From: Limonium bicolor
Lineage: Eukaryota > Streptophyta > Magnoliopsida > Caryophyllales > Plumbaginaceae
DNA: 64,000 nucleotides
Direction of reading: 5' to 3'
Assembly: GCA_023374045.1 (NCBI GenBank)
Contig: CM041777.1
Location: forward strand, 109,457,588 to 109,521,587
Made by a program: the position numbers and the translations under genes. Positions 23,685 to 36,236 of the stretch are shown piece by piece. The first letter of the stretch is position 1, and the number at the start of each line of letters is the position of its first letter. The notes under the pieces were generated by a model, which was not told the origin of the DNA, did no database searches, and saw only the letters and a program-made list of their open reading frames with translations.

Positions 23685-26229
23685 TGTGGCAGGTAAGATA
23701 TGCGTATACTCTTATAGCACATTGAAGTATTTTTTTTCCTTTTATATGAAATCTTTGTGACAACTATATGTCTTATAATTTAAGAGTGTGGTCGTTCCTC
23801 ATAGGATCGTTATTGGAAAAGTGGAGCTCAATGGTTTGTTTGATTTCATCAATTGTTTTTTTTTTCTTTTCTGAAAGAAGATTCATCCAATTGTTAGAGA
23901 TCGGTGTTGAAAAAGAGACAATTTTTTAGGGCACCTGTGTGAAGTGACGAGTCATTACTTGTACGCCCGTTTCGAAAGAACCTTACAAATCGAGTTATGC
24001 TGCACACCACGACTTCGAAATAAGCTACACGATGATTTGAACTTACGCCCATTTAAAAAAAATCATTACCACACACATGCATAGTTTGTCAGAATTTTCT
24101 CCCTTTCGTGGGAGGACTTTTCACTCTTTGGTGAGAGGGTCTTTCTAAGCCTTTTTTCATGTTCCTTGTTTCTCTCCAATAATTTAGCAAAACTTGTTGA
24201 ACCCAAGTTTTCTTTATACCTTGTGGTATCATGGCTCCTTTCTCTAATGGCCATCACTTTCCTTTTTATCTTCCTTCTTTATTTTCCGTTTCTTATCATT
24301 GTTGGTAATAATGGTACACCTTGCATGTTGTTATGGATGTGAGGATTTCATCCTTGGGACACACCTAAGTATCCTAATTAGGAGGAAGATGACTGCCCAC
24401 TCACAAATTGGCTAATGAGCGTGTTAATTTATTAGGGGAACAGTGGGTTGTTTGCTTGATTGTATAAAGGCTAGTTGGAGTACTCTTTTTTTTCTTGTTG
24501 GGATTTTCCCATTGGTTTTACCTAGCAAGATTGTAATGATACTCATTCTAGCCTTGCTTCAGTAAGGGTTTGACGACACCGATGTCTTTGTTATCATTCA
24601 ATATAGTCTTTGTGCAGTCAATTGTAAAAAAATGAGCATGTTAATGGTGTACTATCATAAATGTTATGGGTTTATACCTCATGCTTTGTACATATTTTCA
24701 GTGCTATGTTGTGCTGAATCCACCAAGCATTCATCGGTCGTTTTAGTCGATTGTAGTTGCCGACCTAATGAATTATTCTGTTCTCAAATTTCTTTCGGTG
24801 GGTGTTCTCCAATCGCGCATGCATCGGTGGGCTTGATTGTTCATGCTCCACCTTCCTCGCCATCAGTATCGAGTTCAGTTGGATACAAATTTGGACTGCA
24901 TCTACTGCAGATTTTTTGTGCTCTCCATTTCTCACATTTATAGCGGTGATTGCTTCCGATTCGTAGGTACTGGTGGACATCATTATTGGCACTCATGTTT
25001 AGTCATCACCTATTTCTCGATGCGAAAGAGTTGAAGGATTTCTTTGACGATTGTGTGGCCACTGTGGATTATCTGGTTGGTGGACTACTTTGAGTGTTCA
25101 CTGCTGTCACAACATGTGGACAATTGTGGTGGTGGAGGAAGGTACAAAGCAATTGGGTGTGGTGGTAATTATCCTGTCATATTGGGATAAGGATAGAGAC
25201 TACAATTCAAGTCTATGCAAGGGTTGTCAGATGTAATGGTAGTTAATTTAACTTGTCACAAGGGGAACTAGTACCTAGTAGTTGTTTGTTTAGATAATTA
25301 CATGTCTCTTTTGTTATGGATGGTTGCGGAATTTGATACTTTGGACTTAGAATTTGTTGGTTTGCCACGATATGTTTTGGTGGGTTTGTTGAAGAAGTTC
25401 TCAATACCATTGGGGACGGTTAGGATGCAGCATGATTGAGCTCTTAATTTGCTGAAAACGTAGGCTTCTTCACGGGGCATCTTGTGTTTGATAGATATGA
25501 TCGACTTGTTTAGGGTAAGCGGAAAACCTATGATTTCCCTCAACATCTCTAGTTTGATTCAATATCTAAGGTTGGTTCCTAGGCATGTAATTTTCTAATA
25601 TTAATGATAATTAGTTTCGAAAAAGAAATAAGCTATACTACTTTGTATAGGGACGCCCTTACAACATGAACATATAAGGACCCATGGGTCCTTAGGTGAA
25701 CAAAAAGAAGAACAATAAAAATGTGAAATATAGTGATGTGGGGGGTGGGAGGGCTAATAAACATATTGTTGGGTTTTCATCGTTCAATTAAAATGTAAGT
25801 TTCACAGAAAGAAAAAAAATGTTAAGAACCCATAAATAAATTCATTTGACCTAGACAAATAAATGCATAAAATTTATTGATGATATGGAGGAAAGAGTAA
25901 AACACAAGTTAAAAATTTTACATTGTTCATGATGTTAGAGATCATGAAATAGGTTCCTTCACTTGTCAAAAGTTTGAAATAGACAAGTCCCCATACCTTT
26001 CTATGGCCCTGTTCTCTGGTGAGCCTTAACAGATTAATCTGCTTTTAAAAAAATAATGGGACAAGTGTCATATTTTGATTGGATCTATTTACATTCATAC
26101 CCCACAAAAAGCTGATTATATTACACATGTCAAACACCAGTAGTAACTACAATCAACTTTAACTGGTATTTGAAGTTTTATCCCAAATATTAGGTCGCGT
26201 TCGATTTCTGCATCAAACCCAGCTATAGC
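23685..26229. other. No gene recognised
   Basis: About 2.5 kb with only short frames. The stretch 24460-24620 has the look of a retroelement 3' end, and the block 26000-26170 may be another MITE fragment. Neither could be delimited. Confidence 0.4.
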
Positions 26230-26432
26230 CAGGGGCGGACCGAGAAGGGGCTCTAGCCCCCCGAAAATTTTGAAAATTCGTCAATTACTCCTATAAATTT
26301 TTTTAAAATACAACATAATATATAGTTTTTAAAGATTAGTGTCCAAAATTTTTTTTAGTCCCCCCTAAACAATTTCTGGGTGTCAAAAAAAATTTTAGCC
26401 TCCCCTAAACAAGATTTCTGGATCCGCCACTA
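26230..26432. mobile_element. hAT-type MITE, 203 bp
   Basis: Exact 8-bp target duplication GCTATAGC (26222-26229, 26433-26440). The termini are CAGGGGCGGACC and the inverted TAGTGGCGGATC. Non-coding. Same family as the 441-1041 element. Confidence 0.85.
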
Positions 26433-26756
26433 GCTATAGCGACCTTTAAGTTAAAATTGATCCTATTTAAACATAGTAGTTATGACTTATGAGATGTGGA
26501 CCGTGGTGAATCCAATTTTTTAAATAACCCACTTATGTATTTATTTTTTCTATATAGTTGCACATTATTAATTAAAGCACCAAAGAAGGAGCTTAACTAT
26601 CTACTTCACTACTGTCATCCTAAACAAACTGACCCCGCGCTGTTATTGTTAAGGCCCCATTCTTTTGCACACCATTCAGCTAGTTTATGTAATATCAGCT
26701 AGATTAATCACCTCAATGTATTCTTTTACAATCAGCTATCAGTCAATATCAGCTAA

Positions 26757-29700
26757 CACTGCTGGAAAAAAGGAATAAACAACGCTTAAATTGGACATAT
26801 AGAACGTTTATAAGGCGCAGTTTATTCGAGCGACGCAAATGAACTAACATTTTAAATGACGCTTCCAAAGCGTTCTTTATACTATCTTTAAAGAACGCTT
26901 ATTGCAAAGCGTTCTTTACAATGCGAGAAAGATGACGACATGAAAAACGTTTTAGCCTAGAAAGCGTTCTGTATGCTTAGACAAAACAACGCTTATATGT
27001 GATAAGCGTTTCTTATAATGGTTGGTGGGAGAGCATAAAGAACGCTTATATGCATAAGCGTTCTTTATATCTTCCTTTTTAAATTTTTTTTTTCAGAAAT
27101 CTCTGTTCCAATAAATGCTACAAATATATCATTACATCAGATCAATGCATTGTTGCATTTTCAACACAGCAGAATCCATCACAACAAACTGTAACAGAGA
27201 AATTAAATCTATACGAATTCAGTTTACATCAAAACACATCAGATCCTAGGCCAATTGCAACAAATTAATCAGCTAGTATATATTAGTACCAAATTAACAG
27301 AACATTTGCTAGTATTACCAAACATGCAGACAAAACTTAATTACAATTAAAATCCAAACACAGATGGAAGCTAGCTACTAAGTACTTATGTTTGTACTGC
27401 AATCTGTAGAAATTTGATAATGCAAGAAACTTCATTTTTCAACACAATGCAAGTACTGTAGTTGAACTCATGGGGAACAAACTGCATTTACAGGTGCAAA
27501 TCGGTTCAGTTCAGACACAACTTCAAAGAAGAAAAGAAATAGCTGCAGCGCGTACTCATGACTTCTGCTGATCTTCATCATCATAAGCTATTGATTTCGT
27601 CCAGTAATTGCACATGTGATCCTTGACAAACTCTAGATCGGCAAGTGAATAAGTAGCTCCTTGTTTTTCGAAGAAGTCAGTAAGCTGCACGCAAGAATTA
27701 TAAAAGCAATTAAGTACACCATTTAAACATATCCAACCATGCACAAACAGTTAAATTACTAATTCAAACACAAGACTTATAATACGTACTTCATTGACAT
27801 TGCGGACTCTATCGATGTTGGACACGATTTCGTACATGTCGCATCACAAAATATCCACAACTGCTGCTATCCGGTTGTCTGGGACACTATTTTCATAACA
27901 TTATATTATTTTATTATATACACACCAATATACAAAATATATTTACATATGCATGAGTAAATAGAATGTTTTTTTACCTTTTTCAAATATTGTACATTCA
28001 AAGGAGAATTCCTTTGCCCGACACTGCACATACCTTCTCTAAAACCACTGAAATTAATTAAAACAAGCATTTAAGTGACAAGTAATAAAAAAAGTTTATA
28101 TTTTATTTGTGAAATGAAAATATGCACTATTTACTTACTTTGTCAGCAGAGCATGAATGGTGATGTTCCTAATTCCTTTAATAGGGTCAATCACTATACA
28201 GCGTGATGAGTAAGTACAAACCACTAACAACAACCAATGATTGCTACAAGTGCAAACAACAACAAATCAACTTCAGCTTCGAATATATATGAGTTAATAT
28301 AAAACAATAAAGACAAACGCATAAGGTGGTCAAGCACGCTTACATCTGATGATATGGTATGAGCACAAATCGTCTTTTCCTGGTAACCGCCGCAATTATG
28401 GCATTGCACACATGGCTCTGACACGCAACACCGTCTCTCGTAGCTTCATCGGCAGACACAATTGTGGACATAGGAAGTGATCGTATTTGTCATATTGTTT
28501 GACGCCAGCCTCGATAGTAAGGGCCTTTGATAACAAAGGCATTAAATTAAAATATACATAAAACGTACTATTATCTTTGAGAGAGATAAAATGTGATACT
28601 TACAACAGTACGATTGAATCACCGATATGTTCAGCAGCATATCACCAAGCAGCAGCTCCTTGACATCTCTAATATTGATCAGCAACTCCTGGGATTGTTT
28701 GTTGTGGAACACAGACGCTGGAACCTAACGATGAACTGAATGAAATCATCACCCTTCCCGAGTATCATGTTATATAAGACCTGCTGACGCTTTCGCAGTG
28801 TATTCACCAAATTTTGGGGAAGAATGAAATCTTTTCGAAGTGGACTGATGTAGTGATCATCCTGCTGACCCGATGGTCCCTTTCCTTTCGACGCACGGAC
28901 TTGCTTACCTTTGTCAGCAATAGGAACAAGTGCCTAAGAAATGACAAGTTAGTATACGTTAGGAACTATTCCCAAAACTGCAGTTATATATGGAATGTTA
29001 ATTAGTAAACAAATTTAAGTTCTTTTGCTTACCGTACTATCAGATAAATCCACCAGATTGCAAGGCCACGGTACTTGTGAGCCACGTGCTTCAATGACAG
29101 TGCTCCAACCATTCCACTCCATCGGTAGTGGAATGGTATCACAGCACAGCCTTGACAGACACTGTCTACGAACACACGGACGTACCAGGGCGGAACTCGC
29201 TTAAAATGACATAGTGATGCCGAATCAGTCTGTAGAATTGTGCCTAATGCAACCATAAAGCTGCCATGTTCATTGATGTGTAGAAGGCGACACTCTTTGG
29301 TTTCCTAATAAACGAACAAAAACAATTAGATTCATATATATATACATTGCAACATGCATACTTTTGATTAATTGAAAAAATAAATAACGACAAACCACTG
29401 AAATTCACACATACCTGGAGCTTGGCATATGGGAATGGATCAGAAGGTGCAGGTACAGTGTAAGAATGAGAAACCTGAGACGGTACAGGGGTGGAAGCAG
29501 GTGCAGGGGTGGAAGCAAGTGCAGGGGTGGAAACGGGTGCAGGGGCATACACTGATGAGCTGGAAGATTGATGCCCCTGACTCAGATGTTGCATCAATCT
29601 TGCTTCCATTTGTTGCAACTGCTGCTGCTGCAAATCATTGGAATTGCTGTGACAACTTCCTTTCAATGTCCCTCATTTCTTCCTCTCTCCCCATCCGCTG

Positions 29701-32376
29701 GGAGCGCGGAAAAACATCTCGCTGACGCACTGCGGATCCAAATCCTCGAACTCTCCCAGGGTAATCCTTCTTGCCAAGCGCTTTGTTCAATGGATCATCC
29801 TGACTATGAGGCTGGCCAAGAAAAGAATAAGCACCCTTTGCAGTCTTGTACACGCAAAAAAAAACATGTAAATTATGAATTAGATCAAATAAATAAAACA
29901 TTTATAAATTGTAAGAAAAATTTATAAACTATTAAATATTACTCAGGACACTCACAATTTTTGCAGCTAAGTCTGCAGTCTCCTTCCGCGGATAATACAT
30001 TTCGCCGTCCTTCTCTAATTGGCGGCCAAGCATGTATGCTTGTGCCCGATTCACCTCATCCGGACTCTGAATCGGCTCAATTGTGTCGTCCTCACACACA
30101 CGCTTTAATAACCCTTTTTCAATCCAGTCTGGTATACGCCCCGCGTACCCAGCTCGGCCCATGTAGTGTGGATTCTGATCTTTCAAGCGATTTTGTCGGG
30201 CTTTTCCTGAACTGCCTGTGGAAAGAATTAATACAATTCATTTTAACTTTATCCTTTTATATTAACAACATAAACTTAAAGTTAATCTATGAAAACAATT
30301 ACGTACCCTGAACTCAGGGGTGATATGTGCTTCATAGAATTCCTTCCACTCCTCCTCAGTGATCATGCCAGCGTACAGCTCATAGGGAGGCACCTGCTTC
30401 GGGTTGTCCGTATTGATCCAACCAGCCACCAGCCTATTTTTGAACGCTCGCATACGCAAAGCAAGCAGTGACAACACTTTATCATATGCTTCATCTGGGA
30501 TCAGGTACTTCTTCTTCAAGCTCATCCACATGATGTTCTTTATTTCCAGATCTTGGTTCCTCCAGTTTTTGTTGATACATCAATGGGTCTTAACCAATTG
30601 ACCCATGGCGCTGGCAAACTTCTTCTTAGACGCGCCAGTGGGTCTAAGATACCTGTAATATTAACAGTATATATGTTAGCCATACGTAATATATAGTACT
30701 ACGTATAAATGTACAAATATCAGTATATATATGAAAAAATAAGACAGAATAACATATAGGTGTAACATATACCTATCCCACACCAGATCAATCATGCCAC
30801 TCTCCTTCTTCTCATTTAGACCACGTGACGGTCCTCGTGTCTTTCGTGGAGGGCCATGAGAGGTCGTAGGAGGGTCCTGAGAGGTCGTAGGCTAATCAGC
30901 GGCAACGATAATCTATGTACGCTCCGTTAACTGCATCTCTGCATCTATCTCCATCTCCATATCCTCATCACATTGTAGGAGCATCTCATGATCGTTGACG
31001 TCCATAATCTGCACAATATCATTACATAAATATATAGTCAGTGTCATACACAGAGTCATATATAGTCATTTAATATATAGCTATTCAGAGAACACTATAT
31101 GAACAATTAAGAAGTAATTAGAGAAAAATTATAAACTAACCTAGTAGTCTGCTTAGTCCTGATGTGAATATTGCTATACTTCAATCAACCAGCCCGTATG
31201 AGGTGTGACAATGAAAGTTACTACCAATGCCTGCAGAAGATAGTTTGTACACAAGAAATTACATTTCGAATCCAATAATTCAATACTTTGACAAAATTTT
31301 CTGGGAAATCCGATAGAATCCCCCCTAAAAATATAGGATTTCACCACAATAGAGCATGTACAAGAGGCGACAGTTTGGTTTGCAAAATTAATCCCAAATA
31401 CACTTAATCCTAATAAACACATTAATCTCAAACAGAGCATGTATCTTCCTCAGTTTGGTTTTGCAAAATTCACCATAACTACGTGGCTATATTAATTTGT
31501 ATGCCCGAACACTTATATTTTTCGCCTAATAACATATTCATCTCAAGTCCATTTGAACACAACCAGCAAGTATATACTACCAAAAATCAGCTCGCGACAG
31601 TTTAATCCGGTTTGCAAAATTAATTAATCCCAACACATGCACTGAGGCGACGGGCATGTATGTTCCTGTTCGATAGCAGGTTGCAAAATTAATAATAGTG
31701 AAAGATGTTCACAGATTTGATGAATTACCGAAACAGAGGCGATCGAGAGCTAGGCATGCATATTTGGGTCGATCGATTGATGATTATCAGGCGCAAATAT
31801 CGGGAGAAATCAACGCGTAGCAGGCACGAGAGACGGACGGCCGGAAAGCGGTAGCGGCGGCACGGACGGCGACGCGGCAGTGGCGGTGATGGCGTAGTAG
31901 CTAGCGGACGTTGTACTGGCCGGGGTACCGTATGTGAGCTCAGTCGAGAGAGAGGTAGCTAGCTGAGGGTTACGCGCGGGAGAGATTAAATTTTTGTGAA
32001 ATTTATTCAGACAACATAAAGAACGCTTCAATTCAAAAGCGTTTTTTATGCTGAGAGACAAAAAACATAAAAAAACGCTTCTAAACGGAAGCGTTCTTTA
32101 TGCTAAGCGTTCCAGAGACATAAAAAACGCTTTATACGAGAAGCGTTCTTTATATGTTTCATATAAAGAACGCTTATTTTCCAAGCGTTTTTTTTTTTGT
32201 CTTTGGGCGCGATACAATAAGAACGCTTCCTAAGTGAAGCGTTCTTTAAAATGTTCGGCCTAAACCATAAATACAACGCCTTACATTATAATCGTTATAT
32301 AAAATGCTAAAAAAAACGATTTACAAATATAACCGTTTTAAAAACGGCGTTCTTTATTCTTTTTTTTTCAGCAGTG
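26757..32376 (-). mobile_element. CACTA derivative with TNPA/Ulp1 gene (CACTA2)
   Basis: The termini CACTGCTGGAAAAAAGGAAT and TTCTTTTTTTTCAGCAGTG are inverted. The target duplication is TAA (26754-26756, 32377-32379). Subterminal repeats of the type AAAGAACGCTT and AAGCGTTCTTT are abundant at both ends (26780-27070, 32010-32370). The internal gene is on the minus strand. No TNPD-type transposase is present, so movement would need a helper. Confidence 0.9.
27556..31005 (-). pseudogene. CACTA TNPA-like protein fused to Ulp1-type C48 protease
   Basis: From Met at 31005 the gene reads an acidic N-terminus with two in-frame TAGs (about 30890-30920). Exons with the En/Spm TNPA (plant transposase_24) pattern follow: EEWKEFYEAHITPEF (about 30330), MGRAGYAGRIPDW (about 30150) and DPLNKALGKKDYPGRVRGFG (about 29750). 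Then come a Pro/Ala/Thr repeat, a TNPA C-terminal block (29240-29040), and a cysteine-protease part. The C48 residues are visible: His in NHWLLLVV (about 28225), Asp in VIDPIKG (about 28185), and Gln and Cys in CPRQPDSSSCGYFVMR (about 27880-27840). A two-base deletion follows that motif. The reading frame resumes as MYEIVSNIDRVRNVNE and ends at 27556. Ulp1 enzymes remove SUMO; here the target is unknown. With several stops and frame changes it is unlikely to be functional. Confidence 0.8.
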
Positions 32377-32544
32377 TAATATCAGCTATCAGCTAGTAGC
32401 TATTTAAACTCAAATTGTCTCTCATGTTCAACTAGTTTAATATGTTTGACTGGGTTGACCAGTTCAGCACATTCTTTTACAATCAGCCATCAGTCAATAT
32501 CAGCTACTATAAACTGTCAGCTAGATGCAAAAGAATGGGTCTAA

Positions 32545-32728
32545 GGGCATCCACAATGGTGAAAGTGGATTCCACCCACCAACAAATATTATTTATTATC
32601 TCCTCTCACAATCTCTCTCTTACTTACCTAGGTTCTCTAAAAAGGCCCGCTCACATCCTCTCTCCTCCACTCATCATTTTTTTTCTCTTTTAACATTATG
32701 GGTGGAATCCACACCATTATAGATGCCC
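32545..32728. mobile_element. Tourist-like MITE, 184 bp
   Basis: TAA duplication (32542-32544, 32729-32731). The termini are GGGCATCCACAATGG and CCATTATAGATGCCC. Non-coding. It abuts the right end of the split MITE and lies just upstream of the Nudix copy 2 promoter. Confidence 0.85.
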
Positions 32729-33249
32729 TAATCCATAAGTCAGCGAAAGTGGGTCCTATGGATACCGACGAACGACTTGCAATTGCAATTTGCGGCACGT
32801 CTGGTAAGCCAGCTGACAAACTCCCACGCCACACCACATTGTCCAACCAATCTGACATCACTTGTCGACGCATGAAACATCAAGCGATATCGTGCGCCCG
32901 AAGCAGACAATTAATCTCTCCCTCTCTCTCTTTAAGCCACCCCACCTCCGTGATCCGGCACATCCTTTCCCCGTTCTCTTTTTCCGTCGTTCAGCCACTG
33001 ATCCCCGCTCTCTACATAAGTTAAGATTCCTTTCACTCTGTTCTGTTCATCTCCATCTGACCTCTTCTCCCGCTCGCTTGCTCACTGGCCTGCCGTCTCC
33101 ATCTCGGTTCTATATTGTCTCCGACAAAACTTTAGGCGGTAAAAACCAAAATCAAATCATCATTTCTATTGTTTGACGCTAGTGTAGGATCGATATCTTA
33201 ATTTTTGTTCTTTCATTGTTTCGCCTCAGATTCCGCAAGAAATTTGGGG
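32729..33249 (+). promoter_or_regulatory. Upstream region of Nudix copy 2
   Basis: Homologous to the region upstream of Nudix copy 1, including GATATCGTGCGCCC at 32887 and the CTGTTCTGTTCATC stretch at about 33038. The start used is the ATG at 33250, since no upstream ATG is in frame. CT-rich runs (32910-32935) may belong to the 5' leader. Specific factor sites cannot be named. Confidence 0.5.
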
Positions 33250-36236
33250 ATGGATGACCAAATAACTCTTAAAAATGGTGAAGTCGAGCTGCTTCCGGCA
33301 GTCGATGACTGCTTCGGAGGTGTGAACGTGGAGTTGCTGAATCATATGGAGGCCGAGGTCTTTCAAACCAAGCTTAGAGCTTCAATGTCAAAATGGCGCC
33401 AACAGGTATTCCCACTTTTTTTTTTTTGTCTTTAGTCAGTAGCTCCCTTCTTCTGATGTCTATTCATCATATCATTTCATTCTCTGCGAATCATTCAGTT
33501 TCTCCAAGTCTGTCAAGTAACTAGCTAGTAGCTTTCTTATGCTGGTTACTACAATCTATTAATCAATCAAGTTCACTAACTATATCTTCATGCCTCATCA
33601 TGCAGGGAAAGAAAGGTATCTGGTTGAAATTGCCCATTGAGCTTGTGAATCTTGTTGAAACTGCAGTCAAGGTAAGCGGGCATGTGTTGCTACCCATTTG
33701 TATAGATTTATCAATTAAAGAACTGAAGTTTTTTTTTTTTCTTAAAAATTCTGGTAGCAAACCACCCAAGAACTGAGCAATTAATATTAGGGAAACATAA
33801 ACTATCTTGGTTATAGTGCATGTACCAGCAATAGTATCATATTGGATTCCTCTATCCGCATGTAAATAAGATAAGACTCTCTGTGTGCACATCTTGTGCA
33901 AGTATTCTAGTCCAGGTGTCCATGATTCAGGGCAATTAGGAAAAATGGTTGATCATTGCTCTCATTATCACACTTTGTGATGTCCATCATGCATATCCCC
34001 ATTTTTGGTGAATGGGGTTTCTTTCTCTGGTGAGGGAGGGGAGATCTCTTCTGTTATCATTCTAAAGAATGAAAGCATTAATGAAGACAGCTCTTCGCTG
34101 CCAACTGTGGTCTTGGTTTCTAAAGTAGTAATTAATCAAAGTCACTTGTCTATCTCAGGAAGGATTTTGGTACCACCATGCAGAAAAAACTTACTTGATG
34201 CTGGTTCAATGGATTCCTCAAATTGTACCTATGATCCCTCCAAACGCTTCACATCGTGTTAGCGTTGGTGCTATAGTTGTCACTGAAAAGAGAGAGGTAG
34301 GGTAGGAAACTACTAACAAACCTTTTGTTCTGGACTACTAGTCAAGTGCTTTTGTGCAGTACAGTCTCATTAAAGTTCTGATGAGTTCTTTGAACATATC
34401 CCCCACCCCTTTCAGTTGCTTGTAGTACAAGAAGCCAATGGCAGATGGAGGGGGCGTGGTATCTGGAAGATCCCTACTGGTGTTGTGGAGCAGGTATGAA
34501 CAATTGAAGATGATCCTTAATTAGCATTCATTTCATCATTATCTGCCAAAATGGTGACCCTCCTTATCTGTAATATCTGATTTTCTTTATACAGGGAGAA
34601 GATATACGTGGAGCAGTCGCGAGGGAAGTGAAAGAAGAAACTGGAGTAAGTGATTATTATAACCTGTAGACGAACAACACGCCTTTATCAGTATCTTTTT
34701 TTTTGGTACTGACTGTATGCCTTTTTGTTGACTTATCTCGGAGAACGTTTCTGTTTCTACAGGTTGATACTGAATTTATAGAGGTATTGGCTTTCAGGTA
34801 TAGACTTGGATCCATTTTTTTCTTTTGGTAAGTTAAGATGGTGACAACAACCTGAGCTCGTAGTAAAAGTAGAAATGATCATTCGCACATGATCCTGACA
34901 TTTTTGTCACATTGTATTTGAGTAACTGGTCTGGGACCATTTGAGTAGGTTACCAGTGCATAGGAATGGTAGTGAATTAGGATTAAAATGGACTACTAAT
35001 GAGCTAGGATAAAAAGTATCCTGTGACTTAAAATTTGTGATGGCAATCGATCAAGGATGACCATGGATGAATTAGACTGTCATTACTGTGGAGAAGCGTG
35101 TATCCTAAAGGATTTTCCTTAATGCGACCACTTTTTATCTAGCAGGGAATCACACAAGTCATTTTTTGAAAAGTCAGACATGTTCTTCATTTGCTTTTTG
35201 AGGCCTTTGTCGTTTGACATCCAGAAACAAGATTCAGAAATTGATGCTGCCCAAGTAAGTGATTTCGTTTGTTGGCTACGTTTTACTTCATTCTCACTGG
35301 TGTATAGTATATAGGGAAAATTACATACCCCACCCATGACGTTTGACGAAATTTCACAATCTACCCACGTGTTTTAAAAATTACTTTCCCCACCCATGTG
35401 GTTTCCTCTGTTTTACATCCAACAACTTTTTTATTTTTGTTCAATTCAAAAGATGTTTAAACGTTGTCCAAAATCGATGAAACTTTACATGGATGATGCT
35501 AAAGTGATATACTTTGATCTTATGTCAAATCTGAAGTTTTTTAAGCTTAAATGTGTCCCGTGGGACCCAATGAAACATGTGACATGTTCATTGGGTCCCA
35601 CATGTCACATTTAAGCTTAAAAAACTTTAGATTTCTCACTAAACCAAATATAACACTTAGCCTCGTCTATGTAAAATTTCATCAACTTCGGACAACGTTT
35701 AAACATCTTTTGAATTGAACAAAAATTAAAAAAGTTGCTGGATGTACAACAGAGGAAACCACATGGGTGGGAAAATAATTTATAAAACCACGTGGGTGGA
35801 TTGTGAAATTTCGTCAAACGTCATGGGTGGGGTATGTAATTTTCCTTAGTATATATTTTTTTCATTCATGACTGCGAAAAAACTGTTATCCGAATAAGTC
35901 AAAGAAGACAACCAACTCTTTAATCTTTTCCACAGTAATACTTGTATATCAGATCTACATGGCAAGGAAAAATAATAAGCATGAAAGTTGTGGATTAGGT
36001 GACGTATTTTCATCGTTTGACCGCAGTGGATGTCACTTGAAGAATTTGCAGCCAAATCCACTACGCAGAAATCTAGCATTTTCAAGTGGACTGTTGATCT
36101 ATGCCTGGCCAAGCTAGAGAAGAACTACACTGGGTTTTGCCCGAGACATGTCTCATCTTCTTTCGCATCTCCTGAAAGTTTGTTGTATCTAAACACCAGA
36201 GATGTGAACCTGGGTGATTCTTCACATCAACCATGA
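33250..36236 (+). CDS. Nudix hydrolase (ADP-ribose/NADH pyrophosphatase-like), intact
   Basis: Exons: 33250-33405, 33606-33671, 34159-34296, 34416-34493, 34595-34645, 34763-34797, 35146-35254 and 36027-36236, all with GT..AG introns. The product is 280 residues, a normal length for the plant NUDT2/6/7/10 group. The N-terminal third (LLPAVDDCFGGVNVELLN, MSKWRQQ, LPIELVNLVETAVK) is the plant-specific pre-Nudix region. The Nudix box G-x5-E-x7-REV-x-EETGV spans residues 142-164 and supplies the metal-binding glutamates. The C-terminus includes GFCPRHVSS and a LYLNTRD motif common to the group. No signal peptide is seen, so it is probably cytosolic. Family members hydrolyse ADP-ribose and/or NADH and tune redox and defence signalling; the substrate here is inferred. 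Intron 7 holds a palindromic transposon that splicing should remove. Confidence 0.92.
35314..35846. mobile_element. Palindromic (foldback) Mutator-type MITE in Nudix intron 7
   Basis: Exact 9-bp duplication TAGTATATA (35305-35313, 35847-35855). The whole 533 bp is an almost continuous inverted repeat: GGGAAAATTACATACCCCAC at the left end is mirrored at the right end, and the axis lies near 35580. The termini resemble those of MULE1. Transcripts through it could fold into a long hairpin. Confidence 0.9.

Larger units (their letters stand above)
26653..32541. mobile_element. Tourist-like MITE split by CACTA2
   Basis: The outer termini GGCCCCATTCTTTTGCA and TGCAAAAGAATGGG are inverted and each is followed or preceded by TAA. 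CAGCTA/TAGCTG motifs occur on both sides. Without the CACTA insertion (26757-32376) the MITE is only about 270 bp. Related to the element at 10284. Confidence 0.65.

Noticed and set aside
24632..25546. Cluster of open frames on both strands
   Set aside because: They are short, overlapping and without motifs. Some composition resembles a decayed retroelement, but no domain could be named.
33205..33249. Upstream extension of Nudix copy 2 by 15 codons
   Set aside because: The extension begins with TTG, not ATG; the first in-frame ATG is at 33250 and fits the homologous start region of copy 1.
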